This document shows positions 1 to 13,216 of a stretch of DNA of 64,000 nucleotides, one piece after another. The position numbers were made by a program, and so were the translations under genes. Origin of the DNA: Siphonodentalium dalli (Eukaryota; Mollusca; Scaphopoda; Gadilida; Siphonodentaliidae); assembly GCA_032622095.1 (NCBI GenBank), contig CP136066.1, positions 7,337,784-7,401,783 of the forward strand, written 5' to 3'. Numbering within the stretch: the first letter of the stretch is position 1; each line of letters opens with the position of its first letter. The notes beneath the pieces are model-generated. The model did no database searches. It saw only the letters and a list, made by a program, of their open reading frames with translations, and had not been told where the DNA came from.

Positions 1-725
1 CTGCACAGTGCAAATGGAGATATTCTATAACATAACATCAGGAGGGCGACAACAATCACCGTAGCTTTCATTATTTTACTGTAGCGTTTTAAAATTTAGG
101 TAAACCAGTTGTTTATTTCCGGGTATTTTTCAATTTGGTGTACTATTATAAACCGCTAAATATAGCAAATTTGAGCAATGAAAAGACGAATATAATAACA
201 AAGAATACCTAAAGTTTTTGTTTGAATACATAAAACTGTGAAATATCTCATCTGTGTCTGGATAGAAATATCCAATTTGCTTCCGCGGTTTATAACTGTA
301 GGTATTCTCTATTTACTAGCTCATTTTACCCATGCCTGTCGTTAGTTTTTATTACAGTATGACAAATGAAAATGTCCTTCAATATCCCCAATTATACACT
401 CAATTAAATTTGGCAAATCATTTGAAATTTGAAAACAAAATAACTTTTTTCGACAAACATGACGGCACCAAGTTTTGTTTACTTTTACGAACAATCTTTT
501 CTGAGGAAAATGAACATCAAGTTGATTGTTACCTTGAGGGGCATTGATACGTCAATGTGAAGAGCTGGGTTGCATTGTGGGGCAGAGAAAATAAAGCAGA
601 GTTCAATGTAATTTGTTTTTGTGTGATGTTTGCTGTGTTGCATGTGTACATGTGATGAATGACTGCTCTATTGTCTGCATCACACTGTTGAGTTTGTGGT
701 TTTCAACACATCCTCTGGTCATATT
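1..725. other. Intergenic, nothing recognised
   Basis: AT-rich sequence downstream of the lectin gene. A 71-codon open frame at 332-547 (+) has no recognisable domain and no splice or poly(A) context, so it is not called. Confidence 0.5.
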
Positions 726-731
726 TTTATT
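726..731 (-). terminator. Poly(A) signal AATAAA of the lectin gene
   Basis: AATAAA on the minus strand, 31 bases past the TAG stop at 763-765, followed by a GT-rich stretch (GATGTGTTG). This is the expected arrangement for a 3' end with a very short 3' UTR. Confidence 0.6.
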
Positions 732-762
732 GGAAACCAACTATGTAGATATTAAAAGAAAA

Positions 763-967
763 CTAACTTGCTGATTTCCAGCAGATGGCGTTTTGAGCTG
801 ACGCCGATGAACAATCTGCGCTCGTCCACTGTTGTCCCTCTCTCGTCGTCACGCAGTTTTGGTTGGCTACCGGTGATGCTTCCCACTCTGACCATGTGAC
901 TAGTGCCCCACTCTCTAGTTGCCATGGTAATAACGACCCATCTCTGTGAACACCGACCCACCAAGTA
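763..967 (-). CDS. C-type lectin domain protein, last exon (C-terminal half of CTLD)
   Basis: Encodes the second half of a C-type lectin-like domain, 67 residues plus TAG. The exon starts after an acceptor (CCAACAG, AG at 968-969) with one base completing a split codon. Visible landmarks in order: WWVGV at the start of the core, WQLESG, TWSEW, then NQNC, ADC and ICW, giving the three C-terminal cysteines that form the conserved CTLD disulfides. Joined to the exon at 3214-3391 the frame is exact and gives a 127-residue domain, the usual CTLD size. The position of the EPN/QPD sugar-and-calcium motif is occupied by ASPVANQ, and the WND motif reads WTSADC, so classical calcium-dependent mannose or galactose binding is unlikely. 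CTLD proteins of this small kind are typically secreted recognition proteins in molluscs; that role is inferred. Confidence 0.85.
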
Positions 968-3213
968 CTGTTGGTTGTGATCCCACTGCGTGAACAAATA
1001 CAATGGTTTTGAATGCGCAAGCAAAGGTTCGTGCGTCTTATCAGGCACATACCATTCATTATGCGGTGTATATGTCCCCTCTGGTAGATGGCTGACGTCG
1101 GTAAGTGTGGCCGCAATCTACATGGACACTGTCAACCAACTAGCTGGACATCATGAAGTAAACACGTACAAGTATTATGCCGACCTGCAGACGAGGAAGG
1201 CCTCGTGGTCACTATGATGAGTGACATAGTCGGATATACAACAGCGGTGAGTGACCAAGACGGAGGATATGATAGGATATGATAGGATATGATAGGATAT
1301 GATGGATAGGATAGGATATGATAGGATATGATAGGATAGGATAGGATAGGATAATTTTATTTACAATAAACACACATGAAAAGTACAATTACAAATAAAT
1401 ATACTAGACTATTTAGTGTTCTGTTATTTTTATTTCAAATGAATACTTATGATCCAATGAATTCATAGTATAATGAACTATGCTGAACATAGTATCAAAT
1501 GAATTCATAGTATAATTAACTATTCTGAACCTAGTAATGAACTCATTTGAGAAAATTCTTGTTTCAGATTTTGGAGATAATATATGCTAGATGTATCGAT
1601 AAATGTAAAAACAAGCAGGCAAATCAGCCCTATTAAAATTACCTTGACACAACCGCACTATGCACTATATCGGCGTATTTCACGACAAGTCATGCTCTAA
1701 TTATTATATTGTATCGAACAAATGCAGAAATTTTCAACTTTTACTAAGTTCAGACAATTGATGTTCGCCTTACTGAAGCTTTAATTTGGATCAGCGGCGA
1801 AATAACAAGTAGTTTCAGAACAAAGTTTGATGCAGTGTTCGTTACTATTTTTAGTAGTCAAAACTACATATGCATAGTGCACGATGGGAGAGACTTGAAG
1901 GCGTAGTATACAACTACGACTAATAGAGTCGAGTAGCCAACCAATCGGAAAGCTTGATTTCAATAACAAAGTCACGTGAGATAAAATATACATGTATATT
2001 GTTAGGGGTGTTATAGTCATGATTGACTGTATTCCTATCACCATAGTAGTGGCATTTATCGTCAAAATACTACGATTACGAAAATTAATATGTAATAGAC
2101 AAAACACTGAACTGAAGTGGATCGTTGGGCGAAACCACAACGTTGATGCCTGTATGTCCTGAACGGCGTGGTATGTCCAAACGAGCCAATTTAGCCGAGT
2201 GTATTGTCTTGCTGCAATCATTTACACCATACTGCCACACGTATTGTCACAAATGAACAATGAATACTGTATGAGCTGTTTTATTAAATAACCTTTAATA
2301 CTGTTCGCTGTCGTCAGTGTTCATCGAATTTACATCACTGTCAATCAGCTCAAATATCGTGCCCATTGTGTCTATTCGTCAGGACGGACACCCGCTGCAG
2401 AAACATATGACGACACGTAAAAGGTTTAACTTGCCATGAACACCTTTCGCATAGTTATCTACCACTGATAATAATTACGACGGGCACTACGTCACCAGAA
2501 TGGGTGTTCTCTCTATCAGGTGTCGTTCTGTCGTATCCGTAGTTACGACGACGGGGTCGAGAAGCCAACGATGGACAAGTGAGCTTCGCGTCCAACAATC
2601 GAGCCTACCCCTGACTGTGGCATGATAACAACACAATAATAATCCCAACGTCGCCACCATCCTCGGTCACATATAACCCTATCCTCACCATTCCAGACTC
2701 TGACAGGTCCACTTTTGAAATGTTCAAACCGCACGCTATCTTCATCTAAAATGTTTTCCCAGCTAAACCCATTTAAATCCAATATACGATACCAATTTAA
2801 TTTCTATAGCAGAGAGACATTCGACAATAAGACAAATGAACGATACAATGGATGCCGGTATAGAGTATTATGCATACCTGATTAGGCTAATCATTACCAT
2901 CGAGAAAAAAACAAAATAACGAACATACCATGACATAGTTCAATACGGGTCGATGATTATTTATCTTCTACGCACGTTTTTTCATAAATCCAAGCAATAG
3001 GTGCAGTATATTTTTTTGTAATACATACATGTAGCCAGCGCAAAATCGCGTCCACATATCATCATCGCCTGTACATGTACTAATGCAACTTTTAGAGAAC
3101 ACAGCCGTAGTTTTTCGAAACATGATCATTTCACCACGAGCAGTATAACAATTCAGCAGGACCTATACTCATACCAAATTAGCTGGGCCTCCTACTAAGG
3201 GGTGATTACTTAC
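968..3213 (-). other. Phase-2 intron of the lectin gene
   Basis: A donor GTAAGTAATC (from 3213) and acceptor CCAACAG (to 968) bound a 2,246-bp intron. It contains a decamer microsatellite (1264-1353) and an approximate 48-bp direct duplication (1452-1535). Open frames at 1781-2221 (146 codons) and 2543-2782 (79 codons), both minus, lie inside. Neither resembles a CTLD segment, and the flanking exons already splice into a complete domain without them. Confidence 0.75.
1264..1353. repeat. GATAGGATAT microsatellite
   Basis: Imperfect head-to-tail copies of GATAGGATAT grading into GATAG pentamers at the right end. Lies in the lectin intron. Confidence 0.9.
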
Positions 3214-3391
3214 GTCAGAAATTGCAGCGATTTATCCGCGATCTGGCGGTCCCCGGCGTCTGACATGTCCATGATCTTCGCTCCAGTCGCAATGCAATTG
3301 TTTCTAGCATCCGCGTAGCTGGGCACCCCTGTTGTTTCTTTCATGCACATCAACTTATTCATATAAAAATACCAACCCGAAGGACACTGAT
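3214..3391 (-). CDS. C-type lectin domain protein, exon with N-terminal half of CTLD
   Basis: A 178-bp exon bounded by acceptor TTCTTTCAG (AG at 3392-3393) and donor GTAAGT (from 3213). It reads (D)QCPSGW, the classic CTLD opening, then a second cysteine (LMCMKE), marking the long-form CTLD with an extra N-terminal disulfide. It continues through YADARNNC, the first core cysteine, and an alpha-helical segment (DRQIADKSLQFL). Phase is 1 at the start and 2 at the end, matching the phase of the exon at 763-967 exactly. The preceding exon, expected to encode a signal peptide and end with one base of a split codon, was not found. If it is in this window it lies beyond the tandem arrays, so the intron in front would exceed 7.7 kb. 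Confidence 0.85.
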
Positions 3392-3399
3392 CTGAAAGA

Positions 3400-4205
3400 A
3401 CAATAATGATATACATGCTACTGCAGAGTCCATCATATATCAATATTGATATACATGCTGCAGAGTCCATCGTGTTTATATAATGATATGCATGCTACTG
3501 CAGAGTCCATCATATTTAAATAATGATATACATACTTCAGAGTTCATCATATTTAAATAATGATATACATGCTACCGCAGAGTCCATATTTAAATAATGA
3601 TATACCGACTGCAGAGTCCATCATATTTAAATAATGATATACATGCTACTACAGTGTCCATCATTTTTAAATAATGATATGCATGCTACTACAGAGTGCA
3701 TCATATTTAAATAATGATATGCAGACTACAGACTCCATCATATTTAAATAATGGTATACAGACTGCATCGTCCATCATATTTAAGTAATGGTATACAGAC
3801 TACATAGTACATCATATTTAAATAATGATATAGAGTCCACAACAGAGTCCCATCATATTTAAATAATGATATACAGACCATGGCAGAGTCCATCACATTT
3901 AAAAAATAATATACAGACCACGGCAGATTCCATCATATTTAAATAATGATATACTGACCACGGCAGAGTCCATCATATTTAAATAATGTTATACAGACCA
4001 CGATAAAGTCCATCGTATTTAAATCATGATATACAGACGGCAGAGTCGATCATATTGAAATAATGTTATACAGACTGCAGAGTCCATCATATTTAAATAG
4101 TGGTACACAGACGGCAGCGTCCATCATATTTATATAACTGTAATCAGACTGCATCGTCCATCTTATTTAAATAATGGTGTACAGACTGCAGAGTCCATCA
4201 TATTT
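3400..4205. repeat. Approximately 40-bp minisatellite, about 20 copies
   Basis: Degenerate copies of a unit with the core TCCATCATATTTAAATAATG followed by ATATACAGACTGCAGAG. The first copy starts within about ten bases of the lectin exon acceptor, so the branch-point region of that intron lies in repeat sequence. Copies diverge by scattered substitutions and short indels, suggesting an old array. Confidence 0.9.
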
Positions 4206-4257
4206 CCGAAAACACGGGTGGCGAAACTTTGAGGTACCGAACTATCCTAGACAATGT

Positions 4258-7200
4258 GTGGTTTAACCCTTTCTGTACTAAAGCATCCTTGATGAGTAGT
4301 TATCCCAAAGGGAATGTTCAGTTAACAAGTTTAGCCCTTTCTGTACTAAAGCATCCTTGATGAGTAGTTATCCCAAAGGGAATGTTCAGTTAACAAGTTT
4401 AGCCCTTTCTGTACTAAAGCATCCTTGATGAGTAGTTATCCCATAGGGAATGTTCAGATAACAAGTTTAGCCCTTTCTGTACTAAAGCATCGTGATGAGT
4501 AGTTATCCCATAGGGAATGTTCAGATAACAAGTTTAGCCCTTTCTGTACTAAAGCATCCTTGATGAGTAGTTATCCCATAGGGAATGTTCAGATAACAAG
4601 TTTAGCCCTTTCTGTACTAAAGCATCCTTGATGAGTAGTTATCCCATAGGGAATGTTCAGATAACAAGTTTAGCCCTTTCTGTACTAAAGCATCCTTGGT
4701 GAGTAGTTATCCCATAGGGAATGTTCAGATAACAAGTTTAGCCCTTTCTGTACTAAAGCATCCTTGGTGAGTAGTTATCCCATAGGGAATGTTCAGATAA
4801 CAAGTTTAGCCCTTTCTGTACTAAAGCATCCTTGGTGAGTAGTTATCCCATAGGGAATGTTCAGATAACAAGTTTAGCCCTTTCTGTACTAAAGCATCCT
4901 TGGTGAGTAGTTATCCCATAGGGAATGTTCAGATAACAAGTTTAGCCCTTTCTGTACTAAAGCATCATTATTGATGAGTAGTTATCCCATAGGGAATGTT
5001 CAGATAACAAGTTTAGCCCTTTCTGTACTAAAGCATCATTATTGATGAGTAGTTATCCCATATGGAATGTTCAGATAACAAGTTTAGCCCTTTCTGTACT
5101 AAAGCATCCTTAGTGAGTAGTTATCCCATAGGGAATGTTCAGATAACAAGTTTAGCCCTTTCTGTACTAAAGCATCATTATTGATGAGTAGTTATCCCAT
5201 AGGGAATGTTCAGATAACAAGTTTAGCCCTTTCTGTACTAAAGCATCATTATTGATGAGTAGTTATCCCATAGGGAATGTTCAGATAACAAGTTTATCCC
5301 TTGCTGTACTAAACCATAATTATTGATGAGTAGTTATCCCATAGGAAATATTCAGATAATAAGTTTATCCCTTGCTATACTAAACCATAATTATTGATGA
5401 GTGGTTATCCCATAGGAAATATTCAGATAATAAGTTTATCCCTTGCTGTACTAAACCATAATTATTGATGAGTAGTTATCCCATAGGAAATATTCAGATA
5501 ATAAGTTTATCCCTTGCTATACTAAACCATAATTATTGATGAGTGGTTATCCCATAGGAAATATTCAGATACTAAGTTTATCCCTTGCTGTACTAAACCA
5601 TAATTATTGATGAGTAGTTATCCCATAGGAAATATTCAGATAATAAGTTTATCCCTTGCTATACTAAACCATAATTATTGATGAGTGGTTATCCCATAGG
5701 AAATATTCAGATAATAAGTTTATCCCTTGCTGTACTAAACCATAATTATTGATGAGTAGTTATCCCATAGGAAATATTCAGATAATAAGTTTATCCCTTG
5801 CTATACTAAACCATAATTATTGATGAGTGGTTATCCCATAGGAAATATTCAGATAATAAGGTTATCCCTTGCTGTACTAAACCATAATTATTGATGAGTA
5901 GTTATCCCATAGGAAATATTCAGATAATAAGTTTATCCCTTGCTGTACTAAACCATAATTATTGATGAGTGGTTATCCCATAGGAAATATTCAGATAATA
6001 AGTTTATCCCTTGCTGTACTAAACCATAATTATTGATGAGTGGTTATCCCATAGGAAATACTCAGATAATAAGTTTATCCCTTGCTGTACTAAACCATAA
6101 TTATTGATGAGTAGTTATCCCATAGGAAATATTCAGATAATAAGTTTATCCCTTGCTATACTAAACCATAATTATTGATGAGTGGTTATCCCATAGGAAA
6201 TATTCAGATAATAAGTTTATCCCTTGCTGTACTAAACCATAATTATTGATGAGTAGTTATCCCATAGGAAATATTCAGATAATAAGTTTATCCCTTGCTA
6301 TACTAAACCATAATTATTGATGAGTGGTTATCCCATAGGAAATATTCAGATAATAAGGTTATCCCTTGCTGTACTAAACCATAATTATTGATGAGTAGTT
6401 ATCCCATAGGAAATATTCAGATAATAAGTTTATCCCTTGCTGTACTAAACCATAATTATTGATGAGTGGTTATCCCATAGGAAATATTCAGATAATAAGT
6501 TTATCCCTTGCTGTACTAAACCATAATTATTGATGAGTGGTTATCCCATAGGAAATATTCAGATAATAAGTTTATCCCTTGCTGTACTAAACCATAATTA
6601 TTGATGAGTAGTTATCCCATAGGAAATATTCAGATAATAAGTTTATCCCTTGCTATACTAAACCATAATTATTGATGAGTGGTTATCCCATAGGAAATAT
6701 TCAGATAATAAGGTTATCCCTTGCTGTACTAAACCATAATTATTGATGAGTAGTTATCCCATAGGAAATATTCAGATAATAAGGTTATCCCTTGCTGTAC
6801 TAAACCATAATTATTGATGAGTAGTTATCCCATAGGAAATATTCAGATAATAAGGTTATCCCTTGCTGTACTAAACCATAATTATTGATGAGTAGTTATC
6901 CCATAGGAAATATTCAGATAATAAGTTTATCCCTTGCTATACTAAACTTGCTAATAAGTTTATCCCTTGCTATACTAAACCATAATTATTGATGAGTGGT
7001 TATCCCATAGGAAATATTCAGATAATAAGGTTATCCCTTGCTGTACTAAACCATAATTATTGATGAGTAGTTATCCCATAGGAAATATTCAGATAATAAG
7101 GTTATCCCTTGCTGTACTAAACCATAATTATTGATGAGTAGTTATCCCATAGGAAATATTCAGATAATAAGGTTATCCCTTGCTGTACTAAACCATAATT

Positions 7201-10200
7201 ATTGATGAGTAGTTATCCCATAGGAAATATTCAGATAATAAGGTTATCCCTTGCTGTACTAAACCATAATTATTGATGAGTAGTTATCCCATAGGAAATA
7301 TTCAGATAATAAGGTTATCCCTTGCTGTACTAAACCATAATTATTGATGAGTAGTTATCCCATAGGAAATATTCAGATAATAAGGTTATCCCTTGCTGTA
7401 CTAAACCATAATTATTGATGAGTAGTTATCCCATAGGAAATATTCAGATAATAAGGTTATCCCTTGCTGTACTAAACCATAATTATTGATGAGTAGTTAT
7501 CCCATAGGAAATATTCAGATAATAAGGTTATCCCTTGCTGTACTAAACCATAATTATTGATGAGTAGTTATCCCATAGGGAATGTTCAGATAACAAGTTT
7601 AGCCCTTTCTGTACTAAAGCATCATTATTGATGAGTAGTTATCCCATAGGGAATGTTCAGATAACAAGTTTATCCCTTGCTGTACTAAACCATAATTATT
7701 GATGAGTAGTTATCCCATAGGAAATATTCAGATAATAAGTTTATCCCTTGCTATACTAAACCATAATTATTGATGAGTGGTTATCCCATAGGAAATATTC
7801 AGATAATAAGTTTATCCCTTGCTGTACTAAACCATAATTATTGATGAGTAGTTATCCCATAGGAAATATTCAGATAATAAGTTTATCCCCTTGCTATACT
7901 AAACCATAATTATTGATGAGTGGTTATCCCATAGGAAATATTCAGATACTAAGTTTATCCCTTGCTGTACTAAACCATAATTATTGATGAGTAGTTATCC
8001 CATAGGAAATATTCAGATAATAAGTTTATCCCTTGCTATACTAAACCATAATTATTGATGAGTGGTTATCCCATAGGAAATATTCAGATAATAAGTTTAT
8101 CCCTTGCTGTACTAAACCATAATTATTGATGAGTAGTTATCCCATAGGAAATATTCAGATAATAAGTTTATCCCTTGCTATACTAAACCATAATTATTGA
8201 TGAGTGGTTATCCCATAGGAAATATTCAGATAATAAGGTTATCCCTTGCTGTACTAAACCATAATTATTGATGAGTAGTTATCCCATAGGAAATATTCAG
8301 ATAATAAGTTTATCCCTTGCTGTACTAAACCATAATTATTGATGAGTGGTTATCCCATAGGAAATATTCAGATAATAAGTTTATCCCTTGCTGTACTAAA
8401 CCATAATTATTGATGAGTGGTTATCCCATAGGAAATACTCAGATAATAAGTTTATCCCTTGCTGTACTAAACCATAATTATTGATGAGTAGTTATCCCAT
8501 AGGAAATATTCAGATAATAAGTTTATCCCTTGCTATACTAAACCATAATTATTGATGAGTGGTTATCCCATAGGAAATATTCAGATAATAAGTTTATCCC
8601 TTGCTGTACTAAACCATAATTATTGATGAGTAGTTATCCCATAGGAAATATTCAGATAATAAGTTTATCCCTTGCTATACTAAACCATAATTATTGATGA
8701 GTGGTTATCCCATAGGAAATATTCAGATAATAAGGTTATCCCTTGCTGTACTAAACCATAATTATTGATGAGTAGTTATCCCATAGGAAATATTCAGATA
8801 ATAAGTTTATCCCTTGCTGTACTAAACCATAATTATTGATGAGTGGTTATCCCATAGGAAATATTCAGATAATAAGTTTATCCCTTGCTGTACTAAACCA
8901 TAATTATTGATGAGTGGTTATCCCATAGGAAATATTCAGATAATAAGGTTATCCCTTGCTGTACTAAACCATAATTATTGATGAGTAGTTATCCCATAGG
9001 AAATATTCAGATAATAAGTTTATCCCTTGCTATACTAAACCATAATTATTGATGAGTGGTTATCCCATAGGAAATATTCAGATAATAAGGTTATCCCTTG
9101 CTGTACTAAACCATAATTATTGATGAGTAGTTATCCCATAGGAAATATTCAGATAATAAGGTTATCCCTTGCTGTACTAAACCATAATTATTGATGAGTA
9201 GTTATCCCATAGGAAATATTCAGATAATAAGGTTATCCCTTGCTGTACTAAACCATAATTATTGATGAGTAGTTATCCCATAGGAAATATTCAGATAATA
9301 AGTTTATCCCTTGCTATACTAAACTTGCTAATAAGTTTATCCCTTGCTATACTAAACCATAATTATTGATGAGTGGTTATCCCATAGGAAATATTCAGAT
9401 AATAAGGTTATCCCTTGCTGTACTAAACCATAATTATTGATGAGTAGTTATCCCATAGGAAATATTCAGATAATAAGGTTATCCCTTGCTGTACTAAACC
9501 ATAATTATTGATGAGTAGTTATCCCATAGGAAATATTCAGATAATAAGGTTATCCCTTGCTGTACTAAACCATAATTATTGATGAGTAGTTATCCCATAG
9601 GAAATATTCAGATAATAAGGTTATCCCTTGCTGTACTAAACCATAATTATTGATGAGTAGTTATCCCATAGGAAATATTCAGATAATAAGGTTATCCCTT
9701 GCTGTACTAAACCATAATTATTGATGAGTAGTTATCCCATAGGAAATATTCAGATAATAAGGTTATCCCTTGCTGTACTAAACCATAATTATTGATGAGT
9801 AGTTATCCCATAGGAAATATTCAGATAATAAGGTTATCCCTTGCTGTACTAAACCATAATTATTGATGAGTAGTTATCCCATAGGAAATATTCAGATAAT
9901 AAGGTTATCCCTTGCTGTACTAAACCATAATTATTGATGAGTAGTTATCCCATAGGAAATATTCAGATAATAAGGTTATCCCTTGCTGTACTAAACCATA
10001 ATTATTGATGAGTAGTTATCCCATAGGAAATATTCAGATAATAAGGTTATCCCTTGCTGTACTAAACCATAATTATTGATGAGTAGTTATCCCATAGGAA
10101 ATATTCAGATAATAAGGTTATCCCTTGCTGTACTAAACCATAATTATTGATGAGTAGTTATCCCATAGGAAATATTCAGATAATAAGGTTATCCCTTGCT

Positions 10201-11112
10201 GTACTAAACCATAATTATTGATGAGTAGTTATCCCATAGGAAATATTCAGATAATAAGGTTATCCCTTGCTGTACTAAACCATAATTATTGATGAGTAGT
10301 TATCCCATAGGAAATATTCAGATAATAAGGTTATCCCTTGCTGTACTAAACCATAATTATTGATGAGTAGTTATCCCATAGGAAATATTCAGATAATAAG
10401 GTTATCCCTTGCTGTACTAAACCATAATTATTGATGAGTAGTTATCCCATAGGAAATATTCAGATAATAAGGTTATCCCTTGCTGTACTAAACCATAATT
10501 ATTGATGAGTAGTTATCCCATAGGAAATATTCAGATAATAAGGTTATCCCTTGCTGTACTAAACCATAATTATTGATGAGTAGTTATCCCATAGGAAATA
10601 TTCAGATAATAAGGTTATCCCTTGCTGTACTAAACCATAATTATTGATGAGTAGTTATCCCATAGGAAATATTCAGATAATAAGGTTATCCCTTGCTGTA
10701 CTAAACCATAATTATTGATGAGTAGTTATCCCATAGGAAATATTCAGATAATAAGGTTATCCCTTGCTGTACTAAACCATAATTATTGATGAGTAGTTAT
10801 CCCATAGGAAATATTCAGATAATAAGGTTATCCCTTGCTGTACTAAACCATAATTATTGATGAGTAGTTATCCCATAGGAAATATTCAGATAATAAGGTT
10901 ATCCCTTGCTGTACTAAACCATAATTATTGATGAGTAGTTATCCCACATGAAGTGTTCGGATAATAAGTTTAACACTTTCTGTACTAAATCATTGCTGAT
11001 TAGTAGTTATCCCATAGGCAACGTTCAGATAATAAGTTTAACCCTATCGATACCAAATACTCATTGATGAGTGGCTATCGCATATGAATTGATCAGATAG
11101 TAAGTTCAACAA
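4258..11112. repeat. 68-71-bp minisatellite array, about 97 copies
   Basis: Unit variants: type A (68 bp, with CCCTTTCTGTACTAAAGCAT) occupies 4258-5285. Type B (71 bp, with CCCTTGCTGTACTAAACCAT) occupies most of the rest, with a short return to type A at 7552-7665. Part of type B alternates GAGTAG/GAGTGG and CTGTAC/CTATAC as a 142-bp dimer. From about 9380 to 10930 the copies are nearly identical monomers. The outermost units at both ends (4258-4320 and 10945-11112) are the most diverged, as expected from unequal exchange acting inside the array. Stops occur in all frames, so it does not code. Confidence 0.95.
5176..9928. repeat. 2,377-bp higher-order tandem duplication inside the 71-bp array
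   Basis: Private variants recur at constant spacing. A truncated unit ACTAAACTTGCTAATAAG is at 6941 and 9318. A variant ACTAAGTTTA is at 5571 and 7948. A variant AAATACTCAGAT has its CTC at 6061 and 8438. All are 2,377 bases apart, or 2,376 before a one-base C insertion near 7890. This implies a single block duplication of about 33 units, roughly 5176-7551 to 7552-9928. Confidence 0.85.
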
Positions 11113-11867
11113 ACGACAATAATAGGGGCTCCTTCTGCGCTTTTATTTATCTATCGTCTTTTTTTATCACATTAACGTCACTCCAAATGAATATTAGAGC
11201 ATTCCGATGTACTCTTTTAACTGACAGGAAAGGGTTGAATCACAGTTGTATTATCTGCCGTCTGTTGTTATCATCTTAACATCCCTCGACATGAATAATA
11301 CATAAGCTATTTAGTATAGAAATATTTAAATGTGTTGCGTGCAGTACAACATGGAGCGGAACACGACAATGAACACATACGATGGTACACCAATAAACAT
11401 ATCATTCGGGATTGTCGAAGAGCTAATAGGTTTTTTGGTAATTTTGTATTATTGTTTGGGCTTATTTGCAATTTGCACCATTAATTAACCGCATGTTCAT
11501 AATTATTCAACATGTCACTAATTAGTGTACAAGTTTGTATCAATTCAAAGCACCTGGTATTCAAATGGGAACCTTTAACAACTACTTATTGTTCAAACAG
11601 TATGCTAATCTGTAAGATCAAGCCACTCATCGACAAGTATTTTCTGTGTATAATATCGTGTTACATGTTTAATACTTTACGTATCTGTTTGGAGACTGTT
11701 GTATTGTCCCATTCAAGTAACGTCATCCGTGTATTGTCCTAGTGTTGTGTGGACCTATTCAAACTATACCGGAATAATTTAATCGTAAGCTGTCAATCCA
11801 CGGATATTATAAAAGCATTCGTTGCCACATGTATCGATAACCAAAATTTCTTCCATAGCAAATGACA
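11113..11867. other. Nothing recognised
   Basis: AT-rich single-copy sequence. The 76-codon frame at 11512-11742 (+) shows no domain. Confidence 0.4.
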
Positions 11868-11998
11868 GCATCATCGAGTGACAAGACCCCGCCTATTACT
11901 GCACCATCGTGTGACAAGACCCCGCATATTACAGCAGCATCACCGAGTGACAAGACCCCGCCTATTACAGCATCATCGAATGACAAGACCCCGCCTGT
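11868..11998. repeat. 33-36-bp tandem repeat, 4 copies
   Basis: Four copies with the core GTGACAAGACCCCGC followed by CTATTACAGCATCA; the last copy is cut off by different sequence. Confidence 0.85.
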
Positions 11999-12882
11999 TT
12001 GTATATGAAAAATATTCGATACTTCCTACGATATAGAATGGAATATAATTGCATTCGGGTATGACTGCCCTGTCGACAACCATACTGCTAATTAACTATC
12101 AGTACTTCAGTGCACAAATACATATAGATAAATAAATAAAAAAAACGTGCTAACATTTGCAAATTAATTTGAAGCTAACAACTAACAACTACTAATAAGA
12201 ACACTGAGCTTATACTATGTACCGAGGTGAAGAATTTATTACGCCACTTGATTTTCACATTAAGCGCTAAGTGCGTCATATAATTTGAATGTACACTGTT
12301 GAAACACGTCGGAACGATCAACAGATCTCTCTCTCTCTCGTATAGTGAGAAGGAGTTTCTGTTGCCGATAATCAAGTAATGTATCAGTGCAGTCTTAAAA
12401 TACAGAAATCGCCTCCGAATTTCGCTGCTGGTTAAACATTCAAACTCATCAGAGGTCGTCTAAATGGGAGCTACTGATACTCATTCCGAAAATATTCCAG
12501 CTATCATACGACGAAAGAATTCGATGGCTCAGTTTTTGTGTAGCTCATTCACGCCGATTAGTGACAATACTGATTAGTATGTAAGAGCTTAACTTTGTCT
12601 TACGGGACAGGAAGGAAGTGTTATATCGTTGGTGGTTCCATGCCCAATCGTCATATACAATATTCGCCGTTTCATGAAACTACATTATAATAAAAAAAAT
12701 ATTACAACATGCCGTTGTAATCTGAATATAATGCATGACGAATCAGTGAATTGGGTATCCGCTCTTAAAGTTGGTGGTTATTAGATATTTATATGCAATA
12801 AAATACAAATTATTCTGCAATTAGGTTCTTTCAAACAAATGTATCGTTATTGTCAGCAATAGTTGTGTTTTATATACAGACC
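11999..12882. other. Nothing recognised
   Basis: AT-rich with a short CT run near 12325. No supported gene. Confidence 0.4.
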
Positions 12883-13216
12883 GGGCACTGCCTGGATAAA
12901 TCCAGCCATTTATAGGGCGATTTCCTTATAGAATATGTGCAACACATGAATGAATTTGAGCAATGGATGAGTGCAAAATACACTAATGTGCTATATGAAA
13001 AATGATAACAACATGGTAGTTATAATGAAAATGAGTTTATGCTCGAGCCATTAACTCATTTTCCTTCTAATACCATTGTTGCTGACATTGTCCATAGCAC
13101 ACATGAGTGTATTCTGTACTCATCCATTGCTCAAATTCATTCATTTCTTACATAATTATATTATGTTGAGTATAATATATGGTTCCATAAATGGCTGGAT
13201 TTGGTGCACAGTACCC
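12883..13216. mobile_element. Foldback (MITE-like) element, 334 bp
   Basis: The two halves are imperfect inverted copies about the palindrome GCTCGAGC at 13041-13048. Ends read GGGCACTG on the left and CAGTACCC on the right. AAATCCAGCC (12898) mirrors GGCTGGATTT (13193), and GAATGAATTTGAGCAATGGA mirrors its complement in the right arm. No clear target duplication or coding capacity. Confidence 0.75.

Noticed and set aside
752-1048. 98-codon minus frame overlapping the lectin exon
   Set aside because: Shadow frame; the CTLD landmarks and the splice phase are in the other frame.
2543-2782. Possible middle CTLD exon (contains DRGWWRRWDYYC)
   Set aside because: The flanking exons already join in phase into a complete domain, and this stretch does not align with any CTLD segment.
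4258-11112. Regular repeats considered as a CRISPR array
   Set aside because: Units are contiguous with no unique spacers, and the context is eukaryotic.
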